DNA from: Marinagarivorans cellulosilyticus
GTDB taxonomy: Bacteria > Pseudomonadota > Gammaproteobacteria > Pseudomonadales > Cellvibrionaceae
Reading direction: 5' to 3'
Assembly (NCBI RefSeq): GCF_021655555.1
Contig: NZ_AP023086.1
Coordinates: 930,001 to 994,000, forward strand
Length of the DNA: 64,000 nucleotides
Shown: in pieces, positions 54,673 to 63,045 of the stretch
Layout of the letters: every line of letters starts with the position of its first letter
Numbering within the stretch: the stretch's first letter is position 1
The notes under the pieces: model-generated
The model's database searches: none
The model's input: the letters and a program-made list of their open reading frames with translations, nothing else
What the model was told of the DNA's origin: nothing
Translations under genes and position numbers: made by a program

Positions 54673-55535
54673 TGGCTCATGGCCTCCATTGCTGAGCTGA
54701 TCAATTCTTCTTTTTCAATGAGTTTTTCGATGTCGTCGGGGTACAGGTTTAAGTCGGCTAATACGGGTGACTTGAGCAGTTGCTCGTGGGTAATTTTTTT
54801 GTTTAATGGCGTGCCTTTATAAAAGCGCCGCGAAAACTCTGCGCCAGCGACAACAATCATTGTTTGTTCTGCGCTTTTACCTGCGTTGGTGTAATCATCA
54901 AACCAAGTAACAACATCGCGCACTAACGCGGGCATTTCCCATTGGTGCACAACACTAATACCGAGAGAGCGTTGGAAGTGCTGCTCTAGCTCAATCATCA
55001 TATTTTTTGGTACATCGAGCTTTAAACTTTTGGCAACCTCTGTGACGACTTGGATGCAAACAGGTCGCCCGATGTCGTGCAGTAGGCCGGCTAAAAACGC
55101 TGCCTCTACGTTGCGGCGGCAGGCGCGGGCTATTTCTTTGGCCCATAGCCCTGCCATTAAAGAAAATTGCAGCTCTGTTTGAATATGTTTTTCATACCCT
55201 GGGGCATTAAACATTTTGCTATTGACCGAGGCGGCCAAAGCAATATCTGCAATAACCCGCATGCCTAAGCGTGTAATGGCTTGTTGTAGCGATACCAAGG
55301 TAGCGTTTGGTGAGTAAAGTGCCGAGTTAGCTATGCGCATAACATGGCCGGCTAGGCTCTGGTCGCTTTGAATAAGCTTGGCAAGGTCGTTGATATCTGA
55401 TTCCGGGTCGTTGGTCAAACGCATCACCTTATTGGCGACTTCCGGCAGCATCGGGACTTCAATATCATCCTGATTAATGCGTTGCGTTATGATTTCGACG
55501 AACGAATTTTCCTGGGGGGCTGTAGACATGAACAT
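54669..55535 (-). CDS. HDOD-domain signalling protein
   Basis: A 288-residue protein made almost entirely of an HDOD domain (about 25-230), a degenerate HD fold found in bacterial signalling. It has PMLPEVANKVMRL, QSDQSLAGHVMRIANSALY, LVSLQQAITRLGMRVI and AAFLAGLLHDIGRP with an HD pair. It probably links second-messenger or phosphorelay signals to partner proteins. GTG 55538, ATG 55535 or ATG 55529 could be the start. It is translationally coupled to sthA (ATGA). Confidence 0.87.
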   Translation of the reverse strand: MFMSTAPQENSFVEIITQRINQDDIEVPMLPEVANKVMRLTNDPESDINDLAKLIQSDQSLAGHVMRIANSALYSPNATLVSLQQAITRLGMRVIADIALAASVNSKMFNAPGYEKHIQTELQFSLMAGLWAKEIARACRRNVEAAFLAGLLHDIGRPVCIQVVTEVAKSLKLDVPKNMMIELEQHFQRSLGISVVHQWEMPALVRDVVTWFDDYTNAGKSAEQTMIVVAGAEFSRRFYKGTPLNKKITHEQLLKSPVLADLNLYPDDIEKLIEKEELISSAMEAMSQ

Positions 55536-55816
55536 CACACTCGCGTGTTAGGTTAAAAGGGTGCTTTCCTTTTAAATTTAGACGCTTTTGGATGGTTTGC
55601 TCTGATGATTACAACTAATTTAGTTATGACAGCTTATGATCAAAAATACCTTGGTCAAAAATGTTGTTTTTTGGCGTCAAATTTCGCGCTATTTATTTGC
55701 TGTATAGCCAAACTTAGCTAGGTTGAATAGTAAGGCCTACAAAATAAGGTGGGTGTTGCGCGGTGCTAGTGTGTTTGAGCGCCACTTGAAGGAGAATCCC
55801 AAGCTAAGGTTTACCT

Positions 55817-57001
55817 ATGAGCTACCAAATTTTACTCTGTAGCGAAAAGCTTTCGCCGGTTGGCGAGCATGTTCAGCACTTTTTTAATGCCCATTGCGTT
55901 GCTTCAGCTAACGACTTAGAAGGCATGGTCGGAAAAGCTGATTATCGTGCTTTGGTGGTCGATTGCAGCTCGGTAAAGTGCTCTTTGATGGAGTGTGGCA
56001 GGTCGTGCTTAGAGCTGGGTAAAAAACATGACCTTCCTGTCGTTTTTATTGCTGATGAGTATACCCTAGAAGATAAGCTGGCAGCCTACGAGGCCGGTTG
56101 TGACGACATTATCGAGCCGTCAACAAATAAAGACGAGGCTTGCGCCCGCATCACTAAAAGCATATTTCATCGCATTGCCAATGCTCAGTTATCTGAACGG
56201 TTAGATGCTGCAACAGAAACCGCGCGCAACGCCATGGTCGATAACAGCGACCTAGGGGCGAATATTCAGTTTTTGTTAGCCGTACACGAGAGCGACAACC
56301 TAGACCAGCTGGGCCAGCAGTTATTCTCTACTCTTGAGCGCTACGGTTTGAGGTGTAGCCTGCAAATGCGCAGCAGCCTGGGCATTAAGAATATGGAAGC
56401 GCATGGCATGAGCAAGGATTTGGAGTCTCAGTTGCTTTACCAACTTAAGGATGCCGACCGCTACATTGATTTTGGCTGCCGCACCATTTGCAATTACGAT
56501 CGCGTATCGCTATTGATTAAAAATATGCCAGTGGACGATGCTGAAAAGTACGGCGCCATCAAAGACAATACCTTTTACTTGCTACAAGGGGTAAATGCCC
56601 GCATTCACTCGCTAGAGGACAGGCACACGCTTATTGAGGAAAAGCAGTGTTTGCGCAAACTATCTGGCGATGTAAATACCGTTATGATTCGCGTTAAAGA
56701 GCGCTACCAAGATGTGATGCGGGGCATTATGGATGAGGTTGAAACATCCACTGCAATGTTACAAGACCGCGTGCCGCACTTAGCGCTAACCGAGCAGGAT
56801 GAGAACTTTATCGACAGCGTAGTCGAGCGTTTAATATCAACCACTAACAGTGTATTTAATGAAGGGCTTAAGGTGGATGAAATATTCATGAAGCTTGAGC
56901 TAGGTTTAGAGCATTCGTTAAAAGCGCTCGATGACCATCCAGAGCTAGCAGGGATGCGAAAACCCCCACCAGCATCAGATACCTCGGTCGATTTATTCTA
57001 A
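55817..57001 (+). CDS. Degenerate receiver protein with helical output region
   Basis: A 394-residue cytoplasmic protein. The N-terminal 120 residues have a CheY-like fold with a potential phosphoacceptor Asp49 (ALVVDCSSV). The acidic pair near the N-terminus is missing, and the conserved Lys is replaced (IIEPST, Glu100), so it is probably a pseudo-receiver. The middle (about 145-270) may be a GAF-like region; the C-terminus (about 280-370) is coiled-coil-like. I do not recognise the overall family. It is divergent from the HDOD gene and may share its signalling role. Confidence 0.75.
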   Translation: MSYQILLCSEKLSPVGEHVQHFFNAHCVASANDLEGMVGKADYRALVVDCSSVKCSLMECGRSCLELGKKHDLPVVFIADEYTLEDKLAAYEAGCDDIIEPSTNKDEACARITKSIFHRIANAQLSERLDAATETARNAMVDNSDLGANIQFLLAVHESDNLDQLGQQLFSTLERYGLRCSLQMRSSLGIKNMEAHGMSKDLESQLLYQLKDADRYIDFGCRTICNYDRVSLLIKNMPVDDAEKYGAIKDNTFYLLQGVNARIHSLEDRHTLIEEKQCLRKLSGDVNTVMIRVKERYQDVMRGIMDEVETSTAMLQDRVPHLALTEQDENFIDSVVERLISTTNSVFNEGLKVDEIFMKLELGLEHSLKALDDHPELAGMRKPPPASDTSVDLF

Positions 57002-57193
57002 AGAGCCGTTTTCTGCGCTCAAACCATTTTGATGTGAGTACTCGCTTACATCTGTGCCTTTTGTTTTACTGATGCCCCTGTGCCCACTTGAGTGAACTTG
57101 GGCTCTATATGGGGCTTCGTGGCAGGGGGCGAATCTCTTATGCGTTCTGGTGTATACTTGCGCGTTATTTTTGTGCGCGAGAGATAGAGGTTA

Positions 57194-58141
57194 ATGCAGC
57201 AGCCGCAGTTCATATTAGGCCTTAAAGGTCTGAGCCGTTTTGGCGGTGCTAGTGTTGCAACCATTGGTTCGTTTGATGGCGTACATCTAGGCCACCAGCA
57301 AATTCTAAAACGCGTTGTCGCAAGGGCTCGCCAAGAACAATTGGCCAGTGTTGTGATCGTATTCGAACCGCAACCCCACGAATTTTTTGCGCAAGCGCAA
57401 ACGCGCCCGCGCTTGATGCGGTTACGCGAAAAAGTAAACGCCTTACTGGCCTGTGGCATTGATACTGTGGTGTGTTTGCGTTTCAATCACGCTTTGCGCT
57501 CGCTCACAGCAGATCATTTCATTCAGCAAGTGCTTGTCGATGGCCTAGCGGTAAAGCACCTTGAAATCGGTGATGACTTTCGTTTTGGCTGCGATCGCAG
57601 TGGCGATTTTGATTTGCTGGTTCGAACGGGTGAGCAGCAGGGGTTTACTGTTGCAAATAGTGCAACTTATGCCGATGCTGGCGAGCGCGTTAGCAGTACC
57701 CGCATTCGCGCATTACTAGAGCAAAACAAGCTAGCCGATGCCGAACGCTTACTGGGTCGGCCGTATAGCATATTTGGCCGCGTTATTTATGGCCGGCAAC
57801 TGGGGCGCACTATTGATGTGCCAACAGCCAACATTGGCTTAGGCCGTTATGCAGCGGCAGTAGGCGGGGTGTATGCCGTAACGGTGAATATCCAAAATGC
57901 CTGTTACCATGGCGTTGCCAATGTTGGGGTAAAACCCACAATCTCCGGTGAGCATAAGCCGGTTTTAGAGGTGCATATTTTTGATTTTAATGCAGATCTT
58001 TACGGCCAGTTCGTGAAAGTGAATTTCTGCAAGGCATTGCGGGCAGAGCAAAAATTTGATTCTCTTGCAGCGTTAAAGCAACAAATAGCGTCAGACATTG
58101 CTGCTGCAAAACAGTATTTTTCACAAGTAGCCAAACATTAA
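57194..58141 (+). CDS. ribF: Bifunctional riboflavin kinase/FAD synthetase RibF
   Basis: A 315-residue enzyme that makes FMN from riboflavin and then FAD. The N-terminal adenylyltransferase has TIGSFDGVHLGHQ and VSSTRIRALL; the C-terminal kinase has GRQLGRTIDVPTANIGL. AGAGG precedes the ATG. A good extended -10 (TGGTGTATACT) is about 30 bp upstream. It starts the classic ribF-ileS-lspA-fkpB-ispH cluster. Confidence 0.96.
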   Translation: MQQPQFILGLKGLSRFGGASVATIGSFDGVHLGHQQILKRVVARARQEQLASVVIVFEPQPHEFFAQAQTRPRLMRLREKVNALLACGIDTVVCLRFNHALRSLTADHFIQQVLVDGLAVKHLEIGDDFRFGCDRSGDFDLLVRTGEQQGFTVANSATYADAGERVSSTRIRALLEQNKLADAERLLGRPYSIFGRVIYGRQLGRTIDVPTANIGLGRYAAAVGGVYAVTVNIQNACYHGVANVGVKPTISGEHKPVLEVHIFDFNADLYGQFVKVNFCKALRAEQKFDSLAALKQQIASDIAAAKQYFSQVAKH

Positions 58142-58207
58142 ACGGTGTGTTCAACATTCAGTAGTGTTGAGCACATAAGCCAAGACATAACTTTTAAGAC
58201 AAACGAT

Positions 58208-61006
58208 ATGACTGATTACAAGGCGACACTCAATCTGCCACAAACGGCTTTTGCAATGAAAGCGAATTTGGCGCAGCGTGAACCACAAACGTTAAAGCGC
58301 TGGCAAAAAGAAAACCTCTATCAAGCCATTCGTAAAGCGCGCGCGGGTGCTCCGCAATTTATTTTGCACGATGGCCCTCCATACGCCAATGGCAATATTC
58401 ACATTGGTCATGCCGTTAATAAAATCTTAAAAGACATTATCGTTAAATCGAAAACCCTCAGCGGTTTTGATGCGCCTTATGTGCCGGGCTGGGATTGTCA
58501 CGGCTTACCTATTGAACACAATGTAGAAAAGAAAATTGGCAAGGCTGGGGTTAAGGTGGAATACGATGTGTTTCGCCAAAAATGCCGCGACTACGCCGCT
58601 AAACAGGTGGCTGGGCAAAAAGAAGATTTTATTCGCCTAGGCGTTTTAGGTGAGTGGGATAACCCCTACCTTACAATGGACTTTAAAACCGAAGCCGATA
58701 CGATTCGTGCTTTAGGGCAAATTGCTAAAAACGGCCATTTGCAAAAAGGCTTTAAGCCTGTTTATTGGAGTGTAGTTGGGGCCTCGGCATTGGCTGAAGC
58801 CGAAGTGGAATATCACGAGAAAACATCGAATTCAATAGATGTCACTTTCCCCGTTGTTGACGTTGCCGACTTTGCTAAGCGTATTGGTTACGATGCCGCG
58901 CCTGCGAATTCAGCCATTATTATTTGGACAACAACGCCTTGGACATTGCCGGCCAACCAGGCGGTGAGCGTGAACGCCGATTTAGACTACGTATTGATTC
59001 GCAGTGGCGATACCGCAATTGTCGTCGCAGAAGCATTGATGTCCGGTGTTTGCCTGCGCGGTGAATTAGAATCGCCCGAAGTACTTGCAAGCTTTAAGGG
59101 GGCTGCGCTCGAGCACTTAGCCTTGCAGCACCCGCTATACAATAAAGAAGTCCCTGTTATTTTGGGCGACCACGTAACTACCGATGCCGGTACCGGTTGT
59201 GTACATACCGCGCCAGACCACGGTGTAGACGACTTTAATGTTGGCCGTAAATACAATATCGGCACTTTAAATATTGTTAATGAAAACGGTATTTACCGTG
59301 ACGATGTTGAAGTTTTTGCGGGCGAGCACGTTTATAAAGTGGACGACAAAGTGCTAGCTCTACTCGAGGAAAAGGGTAACCTTTTCCATGCTGCTAAATT
59401 AACGCATAGCTACCCGCACTGCTGGAGAACAAAGACGCCATTGATATACCGCGCTACACCACAGTGGTTTGTCAGCATGACTAAAAACGGTTTGTTAGAC
59501 AGCGTAAAAAATGCAGTCGATGGCGTAGAGTGGTTACCAAGTTGGGGTGAAACACGTATTCGCTCGATGTTGGAGTCTAGTCCCGATTGGTGTGTGTCTC
59601 GTCAGCGCACCTGGGGGGTGCCCATTGCGTTGTTTATTGATAAAAACACTGGAGACTTGCACCCCAATACCGAAGCTTTAATTGAGCAGGTAGCGCAGCG
59701 TGTTGAAAAAGACGGAATGGATGCTTGGTTTAAGCTAGATGCTGCCGAGCTGTTAGGCGATGACGCCGAGCGCTATAGCAAAGTTACCGATACACTCGAT
59801 GTTTGGTTTGATTCTGGTGTTACCCACTTTTCGGTATTGGCGCAGCGTGAGAACTTACGTTACCCCGCTGATTTATACCTTGAAGGTTCGGATCAGCATC
59901 GCGGTTGGTTTCAGTCATCGTTAAAAACGGCAATTGCCATACATGGCTCGGCGCCTTATAAACAGGTGCTAACGCACGGTTTTACCGTGGATCAAAACGG
60001 CCACAAAATGTCTAAGTCGCTTGGCAATGTTATGTCGCCGCAAAAAGTCTTTAATGATTTGGGCGCTGATGTTTTACGTTTGTGGGTAGCGGCTACCGAC
60101 TTTTCTGGCGATATGAGCGTATCGGATACTATTTTGAAACGCACGGCTGATTCTTATCGCCGCATTCGAAATACCGTGCGTTATTTAATGGCTAACTTGG
60201 GTGGCTTTAACCCACAAAGCGATGTGCTACCGCCAAATGAATTAGTGGCGCTAGATGCGTGGGCCGTGCAGCGTACGGCAGAGTTGCAAAAAGAAATTTT
60301 GGCGCATTACGAGCGGTATGAGCTGCACCAAATTTACCAAAAACTACACAACTTTTGCATTGTTGATCTCGGTGGTTTTTATTTGGATATCACAAAAGAT
60401 CGCGTTTACACCACTCCGGGAAAAAGCGTTGCACGTCGTTCGGCGCAAACGGCGCAATACCATATTATTCAGGCCTTAGTGCGCTGGATTGCACCTATCC
60501 TATCCTATACCGCCGACGAAATTTGGTTAGCAATGCCGGGCGAAAATACAACGCCAGTATTTACCGAAACTTGGTATGCGCTACCGGATTGTAGCGGTAA
60601 TGCTTTAAGTGCCGATGTGGTTGATTTGTTAGCCGATGTTAAAGGCGAGCTGAATAAGGTGCTAGAGCAAAAGCGTAGTGACGGCGAGGTGGGTAAATCT
60701 TTAGAAGCTGAAGTGACACTGTATTGCGGTGATGAGCTGCAAAGCGTATTGGGGTCATTAAAAGATGAGCTGCGTTTTGTATTGTTAGTTTCTAAAGTGA
60801 CGTTGGCGGCTAAAGCCGATGCGCAAAATGCTGTAGACACCCAAATTGATGGTTTAACGATTGCGGTCTCTAAAACAGGCGCAACCAAGTGCGTACGTTG
60901 CTGGCATCACAGTGATAGCATTGGGGGAAATACAGAGCATCCCGAGCTATGTAACCGCTGTGTGACAAATATTACAACCGAAGGTGAGGAGCGCCACTAT
61001 GCCTAA
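58208..61006 (+). CDS. ileS: Isoleucyl-tRNA synthetase
   Basis: A 932-residue class I aminoacyl-tRNA synthetase. HIGH motif in ANGNIHIGHAVNKILKD, editing domain with TTTPWTLPANQAV, KMSKS in HKMSKSLGNVMSPQ, tRNA-binding C-terminus with zinc ligands CVRCWHHS and CNRCV. ATG 58208 starts the conserved N-terminus MTDYKATLNLPQT; the frame extends upstream to 58145 without a good signal. Its stop codon overlaps the lspA start. Confidence 0.97.
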   Translation: MTDYKATLNLPQTAFAMKANLAQREPQTLKRWQKENLYQAIRKARAGAPQFILHDGPPYANGNIHIGHAVNKILKDIIVKSKTLSGFDAPYVPGWDCHGLPIEHNVEKKIGKAGVKVEYDVFRQKCRDYAAKQVAGQKEDFIRLGVLGEWDNPYLTMDFKTEADTIRALGQIAKNGHLQKGFKPVYWSVVGASALAEAEVEYHEKTSNSIDVTFPVVDVADFAKRIGYDAAPANSAIIIWTTTPWTLPANQAVSVNADLDYVLIRSGDTAIVVAEALMSGVCLRGELESPEVLASFKGAALEHLALQHPLYNKEVPVILGDHVTTDAGTGCVHTAPDHGVDDFNVGRKYNIGTLNIVNENGIYRDDVEVFAGEHVYKVDDKVLALLEEKGNLFHAAKLTHSYPHCWRTKTPLIYRATPQWFVSMTKNGLLDSVKNAVDGVEWLPSWGETRIRSMLESSPDWCVSRQRTWGVPIALFIDKNTGDLHPNTEALIEQVAQRVEKDGMDAWFKLDAAELLGDDAERYSKVTDTLDVWFDSGVTHFSVLAQRENLRYPADLYLEGSDQHRGWFQSSLKTAIAIHGSAPYKQVLTHGFTVDQNGHKMSKSLGNVMSPQKVFNDLGADVLRLWVAATDFSGDMSVSDTILKRTADSYRRIRNTVRYLMANLGGFNPQSDVLPPNELVALDAWAVQRTAELQKEILAHYERYELHQIYQKLHNFCIVDLGGFYLDITKDRVYTTPGKSVARRSAQTAQYHIIQALVRWIAPILSYTADEIWLAMPGENTTPVFTETWYALPDCSGNALSADVVDLLADVKGELNKVLEQKRSDGEVGKSLEAEVTLYCGDELQSVLGSLKDELRFVLLVSKVTLAAKADAQNAVDTQIDGLTIAVSKTGATKCVRCWHHSDSIGGNTEHPELCNRCVTNITTEGEERHYA

Positions 61007-61529
61007 ATTTATGGATTCTTTGCCATCAGCTATGGCTGTGTTTTTGGGGTTATCGGCAGTGATTGTCGGGTTTGATTTATGGACTAAAGCCTACGCGGTT
61101 GCTGCATTGCAAACGGAAGGCGTTACCTACCCTGTTATTGCAGACTTTTTTAGTTTTACGCTGCGTTACAACCATGGTGCGGCCTTTAGCTTTTTGTACG
61201 ATGCCGGTGGCTGGCAGCGTTGGTTCTTTGCCATTATTGCCGCTGTTATGAGTGTTGTACTTACCGTATGGTTAACGCGAACAGCAACAACAAAGCGCCT
61301 TGAGTCATTGGGCTTAGCCTTAATTTTAGGTGGCGCTTTAGGCAACCTTTACGATCGCGTTACCCTGGGTTATGTGGTCGATTTTATTGATTTTTATTAC
61401 CAGCAATACCACTTTCCCGCTTTTAATATTGCCGACTGTGGGATTACCTGCGGCGCGGCATTATTAATTTGGGATGCTATATTTGGCAGCGGTAAAAGCG
61501 AAAAATCCGAGGAGCCAGAGCATGCATAA
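60999..61529 (+). CDS. lspA: Lipoprotein signal peptidase LspA
   Basis: A 176-residue inner-membrane aspartyl protease that removes signal peptides of prolipoproteins. Four transmembrane helices are visible. The catalytic motifs are FTLRYNHGAAFSFL, GGALGNLYDRVTLGYVVDFI and AFNIADCGITCG, with the two catalytic Asp residues. ATG 60999 overlaps ileS by 8 bp. Its many substrates in this window include five or more predicted lipoproteins. Confidence 0.96.
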   Translation: MPKFMDSLPSAMAVFLGLSAVIVGFDLWTKAYAVAALQTEGVTYPVIADFFSFTLRYNHGAAFSFLYDAGGWQRWFFAIIAAVMSVVLTVWLTRTATTKRLESLGLALILGGALGNLYDRVTLGYVVDFIDFYYQQYHFPAFNIADCGITCGAALLIWDAIFGSGKSEKSEEPEHA

Positions 61530-61971
61530 TTTAGCTATTGCTGATGCGACTAAGGTAACGTTAAATTTCTCGTTGTCATTGGAAGACGGTACGGTTGTTG
61601 ATTCTAACCACGGTGAAGACCCGGTTACCTTTACAGTAGGTGATGGTAATTTGCTCGAAGGCTTTGAAAAGGCTATGTATGGCTTGCGCGCAGGTGATGA
61701 GCGCGAAATTACGATTTTACCCGAGCAGGGCTTTGGCCAGCCAAACGAAAACAATGTGCAAGAAGTTCCCGTCACCGATTTTCCTGAGGATTTAACCTTA
61801 GAGGTTGGCCTGATGTTGTCGTTTTCGGATGCCCAAAATACCGAGTTACCGGGTGTTATTAAAGCATTGCAAGGTGAGACTGTGCTGGTGGATTTTAACC
61901 ATCCTTTAGCGGGCCGCACTTTATTATTTAAAGTGCATATTCATTCGGTAAGCCCCGCTGTGACACACTAA
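61522..61971 (+). CDS. fkpB: FKBP-type peptidyl-prolyl isomerase FkpB (SlpA)
   Basis: A 149-residue SlyD-like isomerase. VTLNFSLSLEDGTVVDSN opens the FKBP domain. FTVGDGNLLEGFEKAMYGL and ITILPEQGFGQ surround the inserted chaperone flap; VDFNHPLAGRTLLFKV closes it. ATG 61522 overlaps the lspA stop by 8 bp. A terminator lies 25 bp downstream, though ispH follows on the same strand. Confidence 0.94.
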   Translation: MHNLAIADATKVTLNFSLSLEDGTVVDSNHGEDPVTFTVGDGNLLEGFEKAMYGLRAGDEREITILPEQGFGQPNENNVQEVPVTDFPEDLTLEVGLMLSFSDAQNTELPGVIKALQGETVLVDFNHPLAGRTLLFKVHIHSVSPAVTH

Positions 61972-61996
61972 GGTTGTATCTTTACCGTTAAGATTC

Positions 61997-62026
61997 GAAA
62001 GCCCACTGTTGTGGGTTTTCTTTTAT
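61997..62026 (+). terminator. Rho-independent terminator
   Basis: Arms GAAAGCCCAC and GTGGGTTTTC around a 4-nt loop with TTTT following. It is between fkpB and ispH and may only partly reduce read-through into ispH. Confidence 0.75.
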
Positions 62027-62058
62027 GGTTTGACTCATTTTTATGCTGGATAGATGTT

Positions 62059-62991
62059 ATGCAAATTAAGTTGGCTAACCCTCGTGGATTTTGTGCTGGC
62101 GTTGATCGCGCGATTGATATTGTTAACCGCGCGTTAGATATTTTTGGCGCTCCAATCTATGTACGCCATGAAGTGGTACACAACAAGTTTGTGGTGGAAA
62201 CTCTTAAAGAGCGCGGCGCTATTTTTGTGGATGAGCTTAGCGAAATTCCTGATGATGTGATTGTGATTTTTAGTGCTCACGGCGTGTCGCAAGCTGTTCG
62301 CCAAGAAGCCTGCGATCGCGGTTTAAAAGTCTTTGACGCTACTTGCCCGCTGGTAACCAAGGTACATTTAGAGGTGGTTAAATACAGCGCTGATGGGTGG
62401 GAGTGCATACTTATCGGGCACGAAGGTCACCCAGAAGTTGAAGGCACGATGGGGCAGTACGATACTTCGAATGGCGGCAAAATTTATCTTGTAGAAGATG
62501 AGCGCAGTGTCGAAAAGTTAGAGGTGAAAAACCCCGATAAGCTTGCCTATGTTACCCAAACCACATTGTCTATGGATGATACGGCCAAAGTTATAGAAAG
62601 CTTACGCAAGCGCTACACCAATATTGAGGGCCCGCGCAAAGACGACATTTGTTATGCCACTCAAAATCGTCAAGACGCGGTTAAGCAATTGGCCTTGGAA
62701 ACTGATGCCGTGTTAGTGGTGGGGTCGCCGAACAGTTCGAATTCTAATAGGCTGCGCGAACTTGCGGAACGCTGCGGTACTGATGCTTATTTAATTGACG
62801 GCCCAGAAGATTTAAACCCGGAATGGTTTAAAGGCAAAAAAAATATCGGTATAACTGCGGGGGCTTCAGCACCAGAGGTACTCGTAACGGATGTTATTTC
62901 GGGTTTGGAAAAGTTAGGTGCTAAACCGCCTGTGGAATTGGATGGCAAACCTGAAAATGTGAGTTTTTCGTTGCCGAAAGAATTGCGTTAA
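62059..62991 (+). CDS. ispH: 4-hydroxy-3-methylbut-2-enyl diphosphate reductase
   Basis: A 310-residue iron-sulphur enzyme (LytB), last step of the MEP isoprenoid pathway. The three cluster cysteines are in NPRGFCAGVDRAI, FDATCPLVTKVH and DDICYATQNRQDAV. HGVSQAVRQEA and GHEGHPEVEGTMGQ hold substrate-binding His residues. ATG 62059 gives the canonical start MQIKLANPRGFCAG. A strong terminator follows. Confidence 0.97.
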   Translation: MQIKLANPRGFCAGVDRAIDIVNRALDIFGAPIYVRHEVVHNKFVVETLKERGAIFVDELSEIPDDVIVIFSAHGVSQAVRQEACDRGLKVFDATCPLVTKVHLEVVKYSADGWECILIGHEGHPEVEGTMGQYDTSNGGKIYLVEDERSVEKLEVKNPDKLAYVTQTTLSMDDTAKVIESLRKRYTNIEGPRKDDICYATQNRQDAVKQLALETDAVLVVGSPNSSNSNRLRELAERCGTDAYLIDGPEDLNPEWFKGKKNIGITAGASAPEVLVTDVISGLEKLGAKPPVELDGKPENVSFSLPKELR

Positions 62992-62996
62992 TAGAA

Positions 62997-63030
62997 ATAA
63001 AAAAGGCTGCAATCGCAGCCTTTTTTTATT
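62997..63030. terminator. Bidirectional rho-independent terminator
   Basis: Arms AATAAAAAAGGCTGC and GCAGCCTTTTTTTATT surround AATC. With A and T runs on both sides, it can end both ispH (plus) and argS (minus). Confidence 0.9.
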
Positions 63031-63045
63031 TCTAGTGGGTTACAG

